From positions 33,980 through 97,979 of the forward strand of contig JAJTUP010000142.1 in the NCBI GenBank assembly GCA_021399435.1: 64,000 nucleotides of DNA. The letters run 5' to 3'. The position numbers and the translations under genes are program-made. Below, piece after piece: positions 1 to 11,032 of this stretch (positions are counted from its first letter, which is position 1; each line of letters begins with the position of its first letter). The notes beneath the pieces were generated by a model. It did no database searches. It saw only the letters and a list, made by a program, of their open reading frames with translations, and had not been told where the DNA came from. The stretch is from Diaporthe sp. PMI_573. Lineage: Eukaryota > Ascomycota > Sordariomycetes > Diaporthales > Diaporthaceae.

Positions 1-1080
1 CTTGAACCAGATGTTTTGCCTTCTCAACCCAGTCAGGTCGGTGCTCCCAAGTTGATTCAAACCAGCCCCATCGGTATGCTGGGTGAAGTGCAATTGCAGC
101 ATAATAGACGGAAGTGTTGTCACACTTGTTGTAGTACTCATCCAACTTGTCCCAAGCTAGGTTGATACCTACCCTGAAGTGTTCGGGGTCAGGGAAATCA
201 TTGGCCACGGCCTTAAAGTGCTCAAGCTCGCCGAGCAAGAATTCAAAGCCTTGGAGGACCTCCCATATGTTGCCATAGGACCCGGTAAATCCATGTTTGC
301 GCTGACGGACATGGCCGTCACCCTCAAGTTGAATGACAGTTGCTTCGAACAAGGTGAGGATCTCCTCAAGGTGTTCAAGAACAGCCCAATCATTGGCGGC
401 GAGCTGGTTTTCTTCCTTGAGTATTCGCGGTATCTTTTGGATTGCCGCTTGTGTAACGCTGCCCGTCCTCTTCGATCGATTTTCTTGCTCCCACTCGTGC
501 TTGAACTCTACTATCATTAACTCAATATAAGGGCGAAGCTTCAAAGCGCGTCGGATCATGAACAATTGGGACAGCCAGCGTGTATCGTTGTCGAGTACAA
601 CGTGTAGGGATCGTTGGGTACGTCGTTCATCAGCAGGCAGCGCGTTGATCTTTTCGTCTTGGATTCGCAAAAGTTTATATGTCAACCTAACAATTAACTA
701 GCAAGTTAAATAATAGGTAAACTTTGAGTAGGAAACATACCTATCTGACCTGTCGATATCAACAACCATATTATGAAGAGACTTCAAGTGCTGGCTCGTC
801 AGCCAGCTCGCTTTGCCCTATATCCAAGGGCTCGTTTTGCCCCATAGCCGTGGGCTGCCCGCCTTCCTCCGGAGCTCGAATCTCCGGGTCTGAAGGCACA
901 ACACATTCTTCCGAGCGCTGCGGCACTGGTTCCGGTGTGTTTTGCCGCTGTTCCATCACTTCCTTGGATGCTGGTTCGAATGTCTTCACGCCGCCTGGTT
1001 TTGATATATCAATCTCCCAAAAAGCAAGGTTCAGCAGGGTTGACAGCGGCAAGGTTTCGTCCTGTTGTCGAAAAGTACGT
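1..1080 (-). pseudogene. hAT transposase, C-terminal part, cut by window start
   Basis: The minus strand translates openly from about 1052 to base 1, with one intron (687-740). The product contains the hAT hallmarks: an LHN segment, the DNDTRWLSQ motif, an alpha-helical middle and the ALHPAYRW-WFESTW block. The same blocks occur in the hAT relics near 44.6-46.1 kb and 60.6-61.3 kb, which confirms frame and intron. The BED finger and first catalytic region are absent upstream of about 1080, and residues before about 960 do not resemble hAT, so the copy is 5'-truncated. The dimerisation domain would lie left of the window. The part visible has no stop codon. Mobile-element gene, not a host gene. 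Confidence 0.8.
687..740 (-). other. Intron in hAT transposase
   Basis: Donor GTATGT at 740 reading leftward and acceptor TTAG ending at 687 restore an uninterrupted frame (phase 2, AG+G) across a 54-nt gap that otherwise holds stops. The spliced protein aligns with the intronless stretch of the hAT relic at 44.6-45.0 kb. Confidence 0.7.
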
Positions 1081-2997
1081 AAAAATGAAAATAGAATTCA
1101 AACCCTGGTTGGATGGACGAGGGCTATCCGTTGACCCAGGCTGGCTTGCACCGCCGCGGAGCACGAAATTGTGTCTGCCGAACCAAACAAAGCAACGATA
1201 CCCGATTCTTCAATCCCTGTCCAGACCCAGGGGCAAATCAGGAATCGTTGACCAATACACCCATGTATGCATCTATTCGTACGCGGCAGAAGCTGGAAGA
1301 AGTGCAACCCTAGACACCACAGTGTTGGCGAAATGACAGGTACGATCTGCGATCATATTCTGCTTTTTCTTCGACCCCATGGCAGCAGAAGCTCTGATGG
1401 ATCTGCCGACCAGTAGAAAACGCGCTGGATCCGCCGGCCAAAACCGCTGGCCAGGCTGTTTTCGAGACCAGACGTTGGACATACTCCCGGGGGAAAGGAT
1501 GCGTGGACGCGGGGGCGACGGGCTGCTTCAGTATTGTTTTCTGGGTCTGCAAATTCAAGCGACGTGAGTTATATTCACAGCGACGTCCCGTTTCCGAGCC
1601 GTGAAGCGTGCATTCTGTTATCCGACATCAATGCACCTAGACCCGAAGCTGCTGTTCGCGTTCTGTGCAAAACTGCCTTCTACCACACGTGGGTCAGTCT
1701 CGACAGGGGTCACGGGAGCGGGTGTTGTCCAGAGTGCTTGACGCGCGAATTAGGCTATCGTTCCTCCCCTACCAAGACCTTGTCGAGCAGGAACTGGCCA
1801 TGCATGGGTTCTGAAATTTTCCGTTCATGTTTTTTTTCTCTTTTTCTTTTTTCTTCTTTTTTTCAGTTTCCCTCCTGAAAATTCATTTCAGCTAGCCTAG
1901 TAGGGGTCTGAGACGCGAAAATAAAAGCCCTGATAAGTTAGGATCTAACAAGGGTTCTTTCCTAAAAGTAATCACACAGTGAAAGACCGTGCCTCGCCTA
2001 CCAGAATTAAGTTGCCCAGTGAGCACCTTTTCGATTTTCAGCTGTCCAACATGCAGCGTTCCTTGACCCCTAGAGAGCAAACACACTTACAAGGCGACAC
2101 ACAATATAGAAAAATGAGCATCTCACCGGTTTCCTCCCCTGAACCAGCTGGACCTCCAAAGCGCGTAGATGCAATAGAATGGAGACACTGGGGACCTTGA
2201 AAACGCATCTCGACGGCCACGTTGTTCACTACAAACTACGAGCCAACCAAAAGCTCCGCGGTTGTGTCATGGTGAAATCGATGTAGAAGACGCGTTCTAC
2301 AGCTATGAACCAATGGAACCAGCCCGAACGTGATGCCATGGCGACGCGCGACACGACGTGGTGTGTACAGTAGCAACAAAAGAGGGAGGCTGGCAACGGT
2401 TACGGAGCTAAACACGATTGGTGGACGGTGTTCTTGGCCCAAGATAATCAAAGCACAAACCAATTGTAACGAAACAGCCGCCAGTACTGATTGCGCTAAG
2501 CAGTGCTTGAACACTTCCAGGCACCCTGGCGGGCCACTTAAGTAGGTCATTACACCAATACATTCTGAGATTTTAACGTGGTCGGCCCACACTTGGGCCA
2601 CCCCCTTGAGTATCTCAGCAAGCAGAAGTCGATTCACGGAAAGAGGTCAACAGAAAGGAACATACTCGATCCATCCCCGCAGGTGAGAGCATGCGACCTA
2701 GATCAACAAGACCACCCCACACTAGATCACCCACGACTCAGGCCAAAGGAGGGTGCGTTAAAACCAGACCTGGGCAAATCAAGACCCATATCACCAGGAA
2801 ACCCCTCAGTAGCGATGTCACAGGCAGATTCCCATTCGAGAACGCACCACAGAATGTCAGACGGGGAGCAGTCATCTTTACTGCGCAACAGAGATCAGAA
2901 CGAACAAAGAAAACCCAGTAGTAGTCCTGGCCTCGCAAGCCAGCCGTCGAGCCAGCCCACGCACTGATACCCCTCCATTTATTGCCACAGATACCCG
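1081..2997. other. No supported gene
   Basis: Only short overlapping ORFs without recognisable domains. An S/P/Q-rich frame at 2578-2967 (+) could be disordered coding sequence but has no homology I recognise. A T-rich tract lies at 1828-1866. Confidence 0.4.
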
Positions 2998-3444
2998 CTA
3001 CTGGAAATTATCCATCTTCAAACTCCATTTTCTATCCTCCGTACATTCAATAAGAGCCTTAAACTGCGATGCAAAAGGTAACAGCCATCCCAAGGTGAAA
3101 GTGCCGTCAGGCGTCTGTAGAGTATAATGAGCATTATTTCTCTCAGCAAACTCCTCGAACACAGCAAGAAGGATGTGTTTGGCCTTAGCGTAACAAAGTC
3201 CCGTGAAACTCGCTTGACGCTCGGGCCAAAACATAAGTTTTGACCCAAGAAGCAGGAGCACACCGAATCCGCAAGCTTTTTGGACAACTCTGCGGTCGAA
3301 AGTGTCATCCTCCTCAGCTCTGCCCTGGGTCTCTTGTGACTCCGCGTCCACCTTCGCTTGATTTGGGGTTAACAACTCTTGGGCACGTTGGTCCAGAAAC
3401 GTGATATAGATAGAATTCAGAGAGGGCGGTAGTCCGAGTATCAT
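2998..3444 (-). CDS. Hypothetical protein, 148 aa
   Basis: An ORF of 148 codons opening at an ATG at 3444. Composition looks protein-like: an acidic Gln-rich stretch near residues 25-45, a hydrophobic GVLLLLG stretch, and a mixed C-terminus ending KMDNFQ. I recognise no domain. It lies between a gene-poor stretch and a hAT relic, so it may be a fragment of a larger gene or part of a transposon. No promoter or intron could be assigned. Confidence 0.3.
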   Translation of the reverse strand: MILGLPPSLNSIYITFLDQRAQELLTPNQAKVDAESQETQGRAEEDDTFDRRVVQKACGFGVLLLLGSKLMFWPERQASFTGLCYAKAKHILLAVFEEFAERNNAHYTLQTPDGTFTLGWLLPFASQFKALIECTEDRKWSLKMDNFQ

Positions 3445-3509
3445 CCATGGCACCTATACGTGCTGGTTATTCAAATTGGCCACGGAGCGTCAAGATTTCT
3501 GAAATTACC

Positions 3510-3625
3510 TACGAACAGTGATGTTATTGGATTGGATTGGAGCTGGATCCGAGCCTCGATCCAATCCAGTCCAGACGTGGGGACAGGCAGCCTCCAGGAT
3601 ATCCAGAACCGATCCAGTTCATATT
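3510..3625. repeat. GGATTGGA-type short repeat cluster next to hAT relic
   Basis: Repeated GGATTGGAT, GATCCAATCCAG and GATCCAG units in both orientations lie just beyond the 3' end of the hAT transposase relic at 3709-4500. Clusters of short motifs in both orientations are typical of hAT subterminal regions, so this is probably one end of that element. Confidence 0.5.
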
Positions 3626-3708
3626 TTTACCCTTTTGGGACAACCAATGAGCCGCTGAATAAGCAGACTTGGAGTAGAACTGTTGTTGTCCTTGGGTTAT
3701 GACACCAC

Positions 3709-4500
3709 CTAACTACGGAGCTCATGTTCTCTAGCAACTTGCGTCTCCAGTATGTTCTTCTCGCTTCCATCATCTTCGCCGCCTTCCTCTCCCTCACCCA
3801 GCCCATCCGCCCCAACTGTACTCCCTGCCTCACCCTCCATCAAACCGATGGCAGAGTCATCAAATGCCTTCTGCTCCGGGCGACCATACCAAGCTCGTAA
3901 GCACTCGCTGGCTTCAATGACGTCCATCCGGAGCCGTGAGCGATGATCTGTAAGGAGGAGCTTGGCGCTGCTAAAAAGGCGCTCACACTCATCTGACATG
4001 GGAGGCAGGGCTAAAACGTCCAGCGCCATACGAGCTAGGTCCGTCTGCGAGTGGTAACGCTCATTCCAGTACTGGACGGGGTCGAATTCCTCGTCATCAT
4101 TAAGGCCGATAACGTCAGCGGTGATAAACTCATTGTAGTGATCCGTTGAGGGCAGTTCGGGGCTTGAATTAGGGTCGAGGTGGTGTAGTTTGAGACGCTT
4201 GTGGTTTCTCACTGAAGTAAACGATTCTCTTTCGGTTCTGTGGCCTTAAAGACGTGGGTAGGAACTGGCGCGCCGTGTGATGCGCCAACTTGCCAAGGCG
4301 TATTCTGTCTCAGCATCTGTAGCTGAAGGTGGAGGGAAGGATGTGGGATCCAAATGGTGGACATCAGCAGTTTCAGACACGGTAATACCGGGCGATAAGA
4401 CTTCCGGGTTGTCTTCATACGCCCTCTACAAGTTTTTCCAATCTCTCCAAGATGCAGGGAGCCAATAGGCCAAGTGCTAAAAAAGCAACGCGGCTCGAAA
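3709..4500 (-). pseudogene. hAT transposase C-terminal relic
   Basis: The last 167 codons (4212 to 3709) carry the hAT dimerisation domain: YWNERYHSQTDLARMALD, then LPPMSDECERLFSSA, then the SECLRAWY block, followed by an acidic Gly/Glu-rich tail. Upstream, coding-like sequence continues in other frames to about 4500 (for example a DNPEVLSPG segment and an ASWRITRR segment), so at least two frameshifts separate the pieces. The catalytic core and BED finger are missing. Family: Ac/hAT, Restless-like fungal lineage by resemblance. Confidence 0.75.
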
Positions 4501-4990
4501 GTGCAGGAGAATAGAACAAGCTTTGTATAAACCAGCTTTAATCTAAGGTACAGTCTTATTGTCAAACTAACCCTTTTGTTGTGGGAATTTGGCACTGAGA
4601 AGTGCTAAGTTTGTATCCAGTTTAGACTCAGTTTGAGCACTGAAAAGTAAATCCAACACATAAGCAAACTTGTGCTCTGGCCATAGCTTTCCGAAGTTGC
4701 AGTTATTGTATGTTTGACAGAAAATCAGAATGAATAGAAGATGTTTAGTCCAGGTTTAGGCTGGGTCTAAACTGTTTAGGTAAAGCCCTAGCCCTTTTGC
4801 TTGCTTTTGGCACATATCTGTAGTAATAACCCAAATACCTAAACCATATATAGACTAGAAGCAAACTTGCTTTCTAGAAACCTTAGTAATTAAGCTGAAT
4901 AATACTAAAAAGAGTTTAAAGTAGGCTTGGGGGCTATCTAAATTGGTAAAGATATATGCTAAAGTAACTGCAGCTAATTTAAAATTAGTA
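4501..4990. other. AT-rich non-coding stretch
   Basis: Low-GC sequence without ORFs of note between the hAT relic and the solo LTR. It could be RIP-mutated transposon debris; nothing is recognisable. Confidence 0.4.
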
Positions 4991-4995
4991 TTAAC

Positions 4996-5203
4996 TGTTG
5001 CAATAGCACTCAGTCTCGCCGTACGCTTATGCCGAAGGCTTGGTTAGATGACTAAGCCAGCCTCCTTGGCACAGGCGTGCTTATCACGCCTGCCGCACGG
5101 AGAGCCTCCCTTTTGTTTCTAGTTAGAATAGCAATGAATAAATAACCAACCAACCCACCGCCTAACCGCGAACCACGTACGTACGTACAAAGCCCATTCA
5201 ACA
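4996..5203 (+). repeat. Solo LTR, copy A (TGTTG...CAACA), 5-bp TSD
   Basis: A 208-bp sequence starting TGTTG and ending CAACA, flanked by a perfect 5-bp direct repeat TTAAC (4991-4995 and 5204-5208). It shares GCCGTACGCTT near its start and an internal CACGTACGTACGTACAAAG followed by CCCATTCAACA at its end with copies at 34433 (inverted), 34878 and 36333. A GC hairpin (CAGGCGTG/CACGCCTG) lies in the middle. TG...CA ends plus a 5-bp duplication identify a solo LTR left by recombination of an LTR retrotransposon. Confidence 0.85.
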
Positions 5204-5209
5204 TTAACA

Positions 5210-5860
5210 GTGTTTAAACTTCGAGAAAGGTAAGTAGTTGAATAAGGTCTAAATAATTTACAACTATAGTGTAGATGCTATGCATTGATAAAAAAGACGT
5301 TTGTTATTCCCTGGACCATTTTAAAAGAAAGGTCTATCTGTAGGAATTTAAACCGATGAAACTGATCAGCTTGAACTTGAAGGAAACACACTGCAAACCA
5401 ACAAGCACGCGTACGTGCATTGGGACCTAGGTATTCAATATGGCATACCCATCGGTCTTTTTGAGGTCGAGTTCCAGCTTTTTTACAGACGCAAGAGGCG
5501 GAGAGAAGCATTCTCAATTTACCAAAGGTACACAAGTAAGTACACCAAAGTGCACCCAACGACCTTTTTAAGGACAATTCAGGATCTTGGTACTATAACA
5601 AAGTCTGGCGCACGCGTAACACAGAAGTCCCTTTTGATCTTCAAAGCGGGTGAGTGTGTACTGTATCGAGCCCACCACCTTTCTAAAATTAGTAGTCACT
5701 TCGTAGAGGGTGGTCATGCTCTACGTGCGCGCCTAAAAATCTATTTTCTGGGTCACTGCTCTATATAAATTGCGCAACAGTCCTCCAGAAATCACCCGGA
5801 CCCCTTGTGGCCTGTTCACTCAAAGTATTGTGGATTAACAAGCAACGGGATTTCGTTCCC
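5210..5860. other. No supported gene
   Basis: Only short overlapping frames on both strands without domain signatures. Confidence 0.35.
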
Positions 5861-5863
5861 TGG

Positions 5864-6292
5864 ATGATGATTGTGAAAGCTGAAATTGTCATTTTGGGCA
5901 CAGTCGTCACTCTACTTGGAGTGGTTTCCCATCTGGCAGTCTCCTTCGCTGGGATAGAATGGAACATACTTGCACCCCTCCTAGTTTGCGTATACCCGGC
6001 CCTTGCCTTCCTCCTCTTTTTAATTATAAACTCATTTGAGTTGGATATCAGCACTTGTTTCCAATATCTATTTACTCTCGCCATTTTATATTGCTTTGGA
6101 CTATTTACTACTATCAATGTTGTTAAAGGCTTACATCAAAAATATAGACCGCTTAGTTGGAGACCACAAGAAATCACCAAGCAGTCATCTATTCTTGCCG
6201 CGCTTGACGCTCCCGGAGAGACCCGCGATAAAGCGCGATGCAAGATTAAGAAGTGTGAGAGCGGGCAAGGAATTGAGCAGGAAATACCATGA
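5864..6292 (+). CDS. Hypothetical membrane protein, possibly a fragment
   Basis: 142 codons from an ATG at 5864. Three hydrophobic segments span roughly residues 5-30, 35-60 and 65-90, followed by a hydrophilic Lys/Glu-rich tail, so a small integral membrane protein is plausible. No family is recognised. An in-frame extension to 5807 lacks an ATG. The Kozak context is weak and neighbouring sequence is transposon debris, so it may be a gene fragment. Confidence 0.3.
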   Translation: MMIVKAEIVILGTVVTLLGVVSHLAVSFAGIEWNILAPLLVCVYPALAFLLFLIINSFELDISTCFQYLFTLAILYCFGLFTTINVVKGLHQKYRPLSWRPQEITKQSSILAALDAPGETRDKARCKIKKCESGQGIEQEIP

Positions 6293-6844
6293 TAAAAAAT
6301 GGTGTGCACAGGTGGCTGTGTAATTCGGGATGGCCTCACCTCCGGGACGTTCTCGGTGGACGGGTTGATGATTATGCCTCCGCCAACATTGTAGTGGCGA
6401 CAGGCCGCATCACGGCTGTCGCAAAGAACGAATGAACGTACCCCAAGCTTGCTGATTAAGCCTCTGTCGCCCGTGATTCGTTAGGACCAATCCTAATGCT
6501 GAGTTCCATTTTTTCTCGACACCGCCGACAATGGTGGAGTATATCGAGACCTTTCGACCATGGTCGAAAAGCGCTTTATCCGTGAAGAGCTCGTTCCAGA
6601 TATCACTTTCAGTGTCGGAGCCCCAACACGCTACATATGAGAAAAAGTTGTATCAGCCTTTCGATTCGTCTAAATGGTCCATGCTATGTAATCAGAAGCA
6701 CCTTTGGCCTTGAGGTCTGCGATGAAATTTGGCGGGCTGGTGGCGAGAAATGTAGATATAGAACGAAACGAAACGGATTGAAGTTGAATAACATGAACGC
6801 ATCGTGCACTTTTATATACTGAGTAATGCTCGCAACATTGGTTG
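6293..6844. other. No supported gene
   Basis: A short coding-like run on the plus strand near 6545-6640 (MVEKRFIREELVPDI) ends at a stop and cannot be tied to a family. Confidence 0.3.
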
Positions 6845-7290
6845 TTAAAAACTATAAAAATGAAGTTTGTTTACTTTTGTCGCAATAAAGCGTATGTAGA
6901 AACAGTTTGAAAGTGCGTGTGTGTCGGCCAGGAATTTCGCCACAGTCCGAGAAATTGTCGACTTTCCCGTGCCTGCCATTCCATTTATCCAGAACACCGC
7001 CAGGGCGGTGGGATCATCGACACGTAGCCTGGCTGAGTAGAAGGGATGGTAGCAATCGAGGTGTGTTGAAAATCTGCGATAGTCGCAGGTGCGAGGGTTC
7101 CTTTTGGAATATGGACCGGCAAGCTGCGTATCCACTGGTATATTCTTTTGACCTTTTCTTGCGGCCGCAGAAAGTCTTCTTGGATTTACATGCTCGTCTG
7201 CAATGTCGGCTCCCTTGCGCTTTGACTCCCCAGTAGAACCGTAGGGAAATAAAAGGAAAGATTCGTTTTCGTGATTTAGTCGTCTTCGGG
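6845..7290 (-). pseudogene. NACHT NTPase fragment with Walker A
   Basis: The minus-strand frame contains DDPTALAVFWINGMAGTGKS followed by TISRTVAKFLAD, the Walker A/P-loop region of fungal NACHT (STAND) proteins involved in non-self recognition and programmed cell death. Coding-like sequence precedes it up to about 7290 in the same frame. Reading ends at a stop at 6845, about 25 codons after the P-loop, so Walker B, the rest of NACHT and any repeat sensor are missing. A Walker-B relic of this class lies at 59.4 kb on the other strand, but the two are not demonstrably from one gene. Confidence 0.7.
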
Positions 7291-7294
7291 TACG

Positions 7295-7583
7295 CAGCTA
7301 CTTGACGGGCAAAACCCGGGGCGAAATCCGCCAGGACATTGCAGTAGGGCACGACAGGATGCTTGACAGTTTCATTAACGACGCCAATGCGGGAAAGATC
7401 AGAAAACAGCTCGAAGATGATGTCCGGCCGTTCCGCACAAAGTCTGCTCATGATGTCGTGGTGATTATGAGGTAATTCATGATTTTTAGGTCTCCTGATG
7501 AAGCAGATGTTATGCTTGATCAGCTGTTCTTCGTAATTTGGGTCATATGGCCCAGTCGTGGTCTTCTTTGTCTCCGGAGCCAT
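7295..7583 (-). pseudogene. Fragment resembling fungal DUF7924-type protein
   Basis: From ATG 7583 the frame reads MAPETKKTTTGPYDPNYEEQ, then LIKHNICF, then HNHHDIMSRL. A GPYDPNFEQHLIDHGIYP-like block followed by an EIMQRL-like block is, as I recall, the signature of a fungal family with a PD-(D/E)XK-like fold (DUF7924). The homologous part ends near 7300 and then runs into the NACHT frame after a frame change. Either two fragments are juxtaposed or this is a rearranged chimera. Assignment rests on pattern memory only. Confidence 0.4.
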
Positions 7584-8372
7584 TCTGCCAGAGCCTCTCT
7601 GCAGCTCCGAAAACTGAGTACGACTTCAGCTATTGACTTCAATGGACTTATGTTTGATAAAATGGACTGGGGCGCGGAGGGATTGCTTACCCCTCGTAGG
7701 TGACTCAGATCAGGACCTCCCCGCCTTGCAAACCTATTGATATCGAAGCCGGGTGCTCGTACTGGAGATTTGGTATGTGCCGGACCTCGATTCTTGTTGC
7801 GCCTGTCCAGGGCTCTTAAGGCCCCCCCATTAGCGCTAATGTCACAGCTGGCATCATCTTCGAGAATGGACCAGGGTTTGTACAGCGAGTGATATCTGAG
7901 AAGGTCATCCAATCATACAAAAGTGTCTGGGAATATCTATCTAGGTAAGGTAGATACCTAAAAAAAAAAGAGTTGAAGGTATGGTGGGGCCTTTCTACTT
8001 ACGGAATAGCCGGCTTCGCAGAGTCTTGCCGATCAGAGCGGGAGATAGACCGCCGGGATCGTGGCCAGTGAACATCGCCCGCCACTCTCAACTGGAGGCG
8101 GCTCGGCTCTTGCAAAATGTTCAAGCAAGACACGTCGGGAGATCGCGTATCCCAGACAGACAGGCTGCACGTGTAGTGCGCGCGGAGCGCGCAAACCAAT
8201 GACAGTCTTAGGTGCCCGGCCTCGAGCGTGTTGCCTCCCATCTTGCCTCGCATGTTGCCTCGTTAACAGAGGGACGCAGTGGAACAAACATCGCGTCTCC
8301 AGGCAGAGAAGTCCTTTCGCGTGGCAGTTCTGGAACAAGACCTCAGACAACCGCGCCCCCAAGTGCCTTAGA

Positions 8373-8380
8373 TATTTAAA
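8373..8380 (+). promoter_or_regulatory. TATA-like box (TATTTAAA)
   Basis: TATTTAAA, 144 bp upstream of the ATG at 8524. Similar boxes lie upstream of the paralogous genes at 15362 and 41607. Confidence 0.4.
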
Positions 8381-8523
8381 CCCGTCCTTCCTACTGGTAT
8401 CACATCTTTCAAACCAAGACCAACACTGATATCCTGCCTTTCCCGAGCGCACTCTAAACTCGGTGGCTTTTGCACTATAAAGTGACTCCGCTGGGTGGTC
8501 AGAAAATCCCCCCTTCCATCAAA

Positions 8524-8709
8524 ATGACCTTCGATCCAATCCTCCAGAGGGCGCTGGACGTTGCCAGCATCCCCGAGTTCGAAAATCTCGTGCAGAAATT
8601 GAAAGTCTTGTTTCCAGACAATTTCCAAAGAATCCCAGTTGTCGTCTCGATAGCTTTAGACGCCTGGCTCCAATCCCAAAAGAATTCTGGCTCTGGCGAG
8701 TCAGAATCT
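8524..8709 (+). pseudogene. Host gene 5' end truncated by pogo fragment
   Basis: An ATG in good context (ATCAAAATGACC) opens a frame reading MTFDPILQRALDVASIPEFE and onward for about 60 residues, up to the point (about 8705) where the antisense pogo transposase homology begins. After that the frame is merely antisense to the transposon. The 500 bp upstream look like a promoter (TATA-like box at 8373, pyrimidine-rich leader). So a transposon fragment replaced everything after the first coding segment. The product is unknown; helical, Leu-rich. Confidence 0.45.
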
Positions 8710-9829
8710 TTCTGGTCCCAACTCTTGAGAATTTTCCTGAAGAGGAGTCGCTGTGTGGGGCTCGAATTCTTCTGACGGGCATACCGGGCCACCATGCTAC
8801 GCAGCTCCTGCGATCGCTTCGGGGTCAAAAAAACGGTCCCTTGGGGCCGACAAAAACACTTATCGGTGAAAAAATGGCTGCTGAAGCGATTGCCAGCACT
8901 AGAATTCAGCGATTCGGCTTCCTTCTGGCGGTTATCTTCGACAAAGCGGCTTGCAAGTGCCCTATGCTTAGACACTGGCCAGAGACCCGTTGCCCGCCAG
9001 CCAGAACGGATATTTGACTCTGTAAGTGCCTCCATTCGGGCCTTGTGATAGCAGTAAAGAAACCGTTTCTTCGCCACGACTGTAGACGAGTCGTGCCCTC
9101 CTTGGCGGTCGAGATGCTTTTTGAAGGCTGTCTTCAGAGGCTTGAAGACCGCTACGTCTAGCGGTTGAAGCATATGCGATGTATGGGCGGGCAAAAAAAC
9201 GATATAGACCTTATTTGAGAAGCATTCCCATATAAAGTCTATCGTTGTGTGTGTGTGGTGCCCATCGATCACGAGAAGGCGCCAGTCTAGAGGGTTTTCT
9301 AGCGCCGTCTGAGGGATAAAGACCTTTCGAAGCCAGTGGATCGCTATTAGTTCCTCCATCCAGCCCTTCTTCGTCGCTGTGAACTGCCAGCCCGTATAGT
9401 CCTCGAGAACTATAGGAAACCACTACTGCTAGATAGTCAGTCCTTTAAAAATACTTAGAGGGATCAGAGACTTGCCCGTAGCGGAGACACACTCGAGAAA
9501 GGAGGTCCACGCCCTCGAATTGAAGTCCTTCTTCAGAAGCTCGCTGCCGTCGGAATAGCCGATGGTGAGGGCCTTTTCTGACTTGCCCTCTATAAGCCCA
9601 CCCTCGTCAGCGTTCCAACGGTTGGCCGGCTTAATCGCCTTTACGATAGGCAACTGCATGAAGTTAAACCACGACCCAACATTCTTTCTTGTCGCTGCCC
9701 TCAGCCGTTTTGCCTCAACGCGCTGGTGCTTACGGCTTCGGAGGATAGGGTGGCAGAGGAGGAAGGCCCTCAGCCACTTCCTTCCGAGTAGAGCGAGCTC
9801 GCCGCCGCTGGAGGCCATCCGGGCCGCCT
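8710..9829 (-). pseudogene. Pogo/Fot-type transposase, middle and C-terminal part
   Basis: Two in-frame blocks. 9818-9429 carries the end of the CENP-B-type helix-turn-helix and the start of the DDE_1 domain. 9359 leftward carries LLVIDGHHTHTT, HTSHMLQPLDVAVFKPL and the C-terminal SPTQRLLFRKIL block. They are interrupted by TAG-CAG-TAG at 9426-9434, consistent with two CAG-to-TAG changes. The N-terminal HTH_psq is missing right of 9829. The catalytic Asp residues in IDGHH and QPLDV remain. Homology to the family ends near 8709. Same family as the fragments at 17245 and 50150. Confidence 0.85.
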
Positions 9830-10694
9830 AGAATCGAATTTTTTCTCTTTACTTTCTCCTCCCAGGGGTACGTCTATAGTGACATTAGGCTTTGGACCTA
9901 CAACACATATATACTTATATAATCAAAATCTATTCTAAACGCATTTTATGACAAAATCATAAAAATGACTGCAAACCGTCCTGTTACTATCCGGTGCAGC
10001 TGAGCGTACCGTTTAACACTGGGCCGTACGCTACATCCGAGAAGACCTTTTTCTTGCATGAGGCCATTTGCTCACAATTATTGTACTATCGTCTCCCGGT
10101 TGTGTTTAGCATTCCGACGCCCGTCAGAACTGATGGGTACAAAACCTGCTGGTCGGTCGTCCTATAATTTAGGAATAAGACTGCGCGGGTAGAACTGAGC
10201 GACAGCAAAGGCGGGGCGTGGGCGGCGTTTCACGGGAACGACGATGCCAGTAAAGCTGCATTGTGGTTCCTGGGATGGACAGTTAAATTATAGTCATCCT
10301 TAATAGTTAGTCTCTCATTGGTGTTCTATAAAGACTGCTACATTGTGCTCGACAATACGCTCTGGGATCTCAGGTAAATATGATCAGTGTAGGTGCCCTG
10401 CACGGCCTTAAAGCCTAACCTGACTGGAAGCTATGGCCGACTAGTAAGGAAGACCTCAAGCCTTAGTGACCGAAGGTTACCCACGACGTGCGAAAAAGTT
10501 GCCAGCGCCGACGAGCTTCTTAAGAAGTGGCATGCAGCGGAAAATAGGTGTCGTCCTAAGGAAAGAGTACGTAGGTTGCCGCCAATTTGGCTCCCAGCCT
10601 TCCTGTGTACAATGACTTCAATATAAACTTAGACTGCTAGGGATCATTTCCGCCGAATGACACCTCGATTTTAGACGGGGAGCTGTGGGGTAGC
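9830..10694. other. No supported gene
   Basis: An AT-rich stretch (9840-9990) followed by sequence without convincing ORFs, up to the 6-bp target duplication of the next transposon. Confidence 0.4.
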
Positions 10695-10700
10695 CATCCC

Positions 10701-10734
10701 TACGGTCGCACATTACCACATGGGTGACATAACC
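10701..10734 (+). repeat. Left TIR of element 1
   Basis: Matches the reverse complement of 14251-14284 at 33 of 34 positions; the flanking base pairs form the CATCCC duplication. Confidence 0.92.
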
Positions 10735-11032
10735 CTTTTGGGAAGCCTCAACCATGTGGAAATTCTTAGTAATTTTGTGGGCCCTTGTAAGACTACAGTA
10801 CCGCACACTATTCGGAAGGTATCTCATCATTTAGATGGCATGTCCACCAGGGAATATGTCGTGATAATTCCTGGTGACGCGTCACAATTCTTCCACTCAC
10901 ACATCAACACCAGCATCAATACCCAGCCCATCGCCAACCCGTAGCTGTTGTGGGCTATCCCATCCATTCCCTAAGTAAGCTCGGGTCTATTCATCATGAG
11001 ATTGTGCGACTGACCTTGTCTTGTACGTAGAT

